The translations under genes and the position numbers were made by a program. Positions 42,986-43,326 of a stretch of DNA of 43,326 bases are shown in pieces. This DNA is from Poseidonocella sedimentorum. Lineage in GTDB: Bacteria > Pseudomonadota > Alphaproteobacteria > Rhodobacterales > Rhodobacteraceae. Every line of letters begins with the position of its first letter. The first letter of the stretch is position 1. Below the pieces are notes generated by a model. The model saw nothing but the letters and a program-made list of their open reading frames with translations, was not told the origin of the DNA and searched no databases. The stretch spans positions 1 through 43,326 of the forward strand of contig NZ_FOYI01000019.1 in the NCBI RefSeq assembly GCF_900116005.1. Reading direction: 5' to 3'.

Positions 42986-43326
42986 TAGGGTCAGGACCCA
43001 TTGATTTCATTGAGGCGTCATGATTCACCGTCCGAAAACAGAGCGGTGACATGTCTGATCTTTTCTGGTTGAGCGACGCGCAGATGGCGCGCCTGGAGCC
43101 TTACTTCCCGAAGTCCCACGGCAAGCCACGCGTCGATGATCGTCGTGTTCTGAGCGGGATTATCTTCATCAACCGCAATGGGTTGCGTTGGCGGGATGCT
43201 CCGAAGGAATATGGCCCTCACAAGACGCTCTACAATCGTTGGAAGCGCTGGAGCGACAAGGGCATCTTCGCGCAAATGATGGTTGGTTTGGCCGCAGAAC
43301 AGGTCGAAGAGAAGACCGTTTTGATC
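42986..43326 (+). mobile_element. IS5-family insertion sequence, left part (continues beyond window)
   Basis: The transposase gene starts at 43051, and its upstream 65 bases begin with GGGTCAGGACCCATTGAT, a sequence of the kind seen at ends of IS5/IS427-group elements, preceded by CTA(G) as a possible target duplication. The exact left boundary (about 42986-42988) is a by-eye estimate, and the right end is outside the window. Confidence 0.65.
43051..43326 (+). CDS. IS5-family (IS427 group) transposase, N-terminal part
   Basis: The first 92 residues are visible and the frame is open to the window end. The sequence MSDLFWLSDAQMARLEPYFP then GLRWRDAPKEYGPHKTLYNR and WKRWSDKGIF is the N-terminal DUF4096-type domain of IS5-family transposases, which binds the terminal repeats. 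The catalytic DDE part lies beyond the window. GCGGTG upstream is a weak Shine-Dalgarno. In IS427-type elements the transposase is often made by frameshifting between two frames, which cannot be assessed here. Confidence 0.92.
   Translation, partial: MSDLFWLSDAQMARLEPYFPKSHGKPRVDDRRVLSGIIFINRNGLRWRDAPKEYGPHKTLYNRWKRWSDKGIFAQMMVGLAAEQVEEKTVLI

Noticed and set aside
1-43326. Composite transposon bounded by the two insertion sequences
   Set aside because: The left element is IS256 family and the right is IS5 family, so they cannot act as matched ends, and housekeeping genes fill the interval.
1-43326. CRISPR arrays, rRNA genes or prophage modules
   Set aside because: No regularly spaced short repeats, rRNA signature or phage structural genes were seen on either strand.

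Overview
The window is chromosomal DNA from an alphaproteobacterium of the Rhodobacteraceae (Roseobacter/Rhodobacter/Paracoccus type). This rests on high GC with strong GC3, a Rhodobacter-type porin, a VPLPA-CTERM protein, the holA-lptE-leuS block, the NDUFA9-like reductase, a Hint-domain protein and the style of metG. Species cannot be fixed from sequence alone. The window is bounded by two unrelated insertion sequences: the 3' end of an IS256-family transposase on the left and the 5' end of an IS5-family transposase on the right.

Layout. 1-821: IS256 end, a 140-bp foldback repeat and three GTAC boxes upstream of metG. 822-5449: metG, a cold-shock protein with its terminator, a VPLPA-CTERM exported protein, ettA. 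5450-7398: a zinc-homeostasis island, with a Zur-like operator, a His-rich DUF2796 (ZrgA-like) protein and two tandem Tat-type DUF3299 proteins. 7492-10521: DUF2218 protein, lldD, a Tet-type MFS exporter and tRNA-Leu(CAG) with its own promoter and terminator. 10655-16220: NDUFA9-like protein, then holA-lptE-leuS and a DUF3576 lipoprotein on the minus strand. 16375-21681: porin, yggS, an L,D-transpeptidase, ribA, a CenR-like response regulator, uppP. 21911-28077: gltD and gltB. 28268-31776: Hint protein, mtgA, GST, queG.

31942-38195 is the standout: a complete six-gene mevalonate operon on the minus strand, transcribed mvaA-idi-hcs-mvk-pmk-mvaD. It has the gene order known from Paracoccus zeaxanthinifaciens and runs from acetoacetyl-CoA to IPP/DMAPP. 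Most genes overlap or nearly touch, so it is probably one transcript. It is probably an acquired pathway, since most of the family makes isoprenoids by the MEP route. It is divergent from a GlcNAc kinase-nagA pair and convergent with queG. 38365-42122 continues with GlcNAc kinase, nagA, a small conserved protein, rpe and an rluE-type pseudouridine synthase. 42143-42532 is a tandem ~203-bp structured repeat, followed by an AT-richer PIN-like gene apparently truncated by the IS5 element.

The least expected signals are non-coding. (1) Two copies, 31 kb apart, of a 140-bp foldback element have 21-bp perfect terminal inverted repeats and a 98-nt interior. All four arm differences between the copies are compensated on the opposite arm. 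(2) A tandem repeat carries a hairpin that also covaries between its two units. (3) Three near-identical GTAC-containing boxes lie upstream of metG. (4) A near-perfect Zur-type palindrome lies upstream of the ZrgA-like gene. All were read by eye and need computational confirmation.
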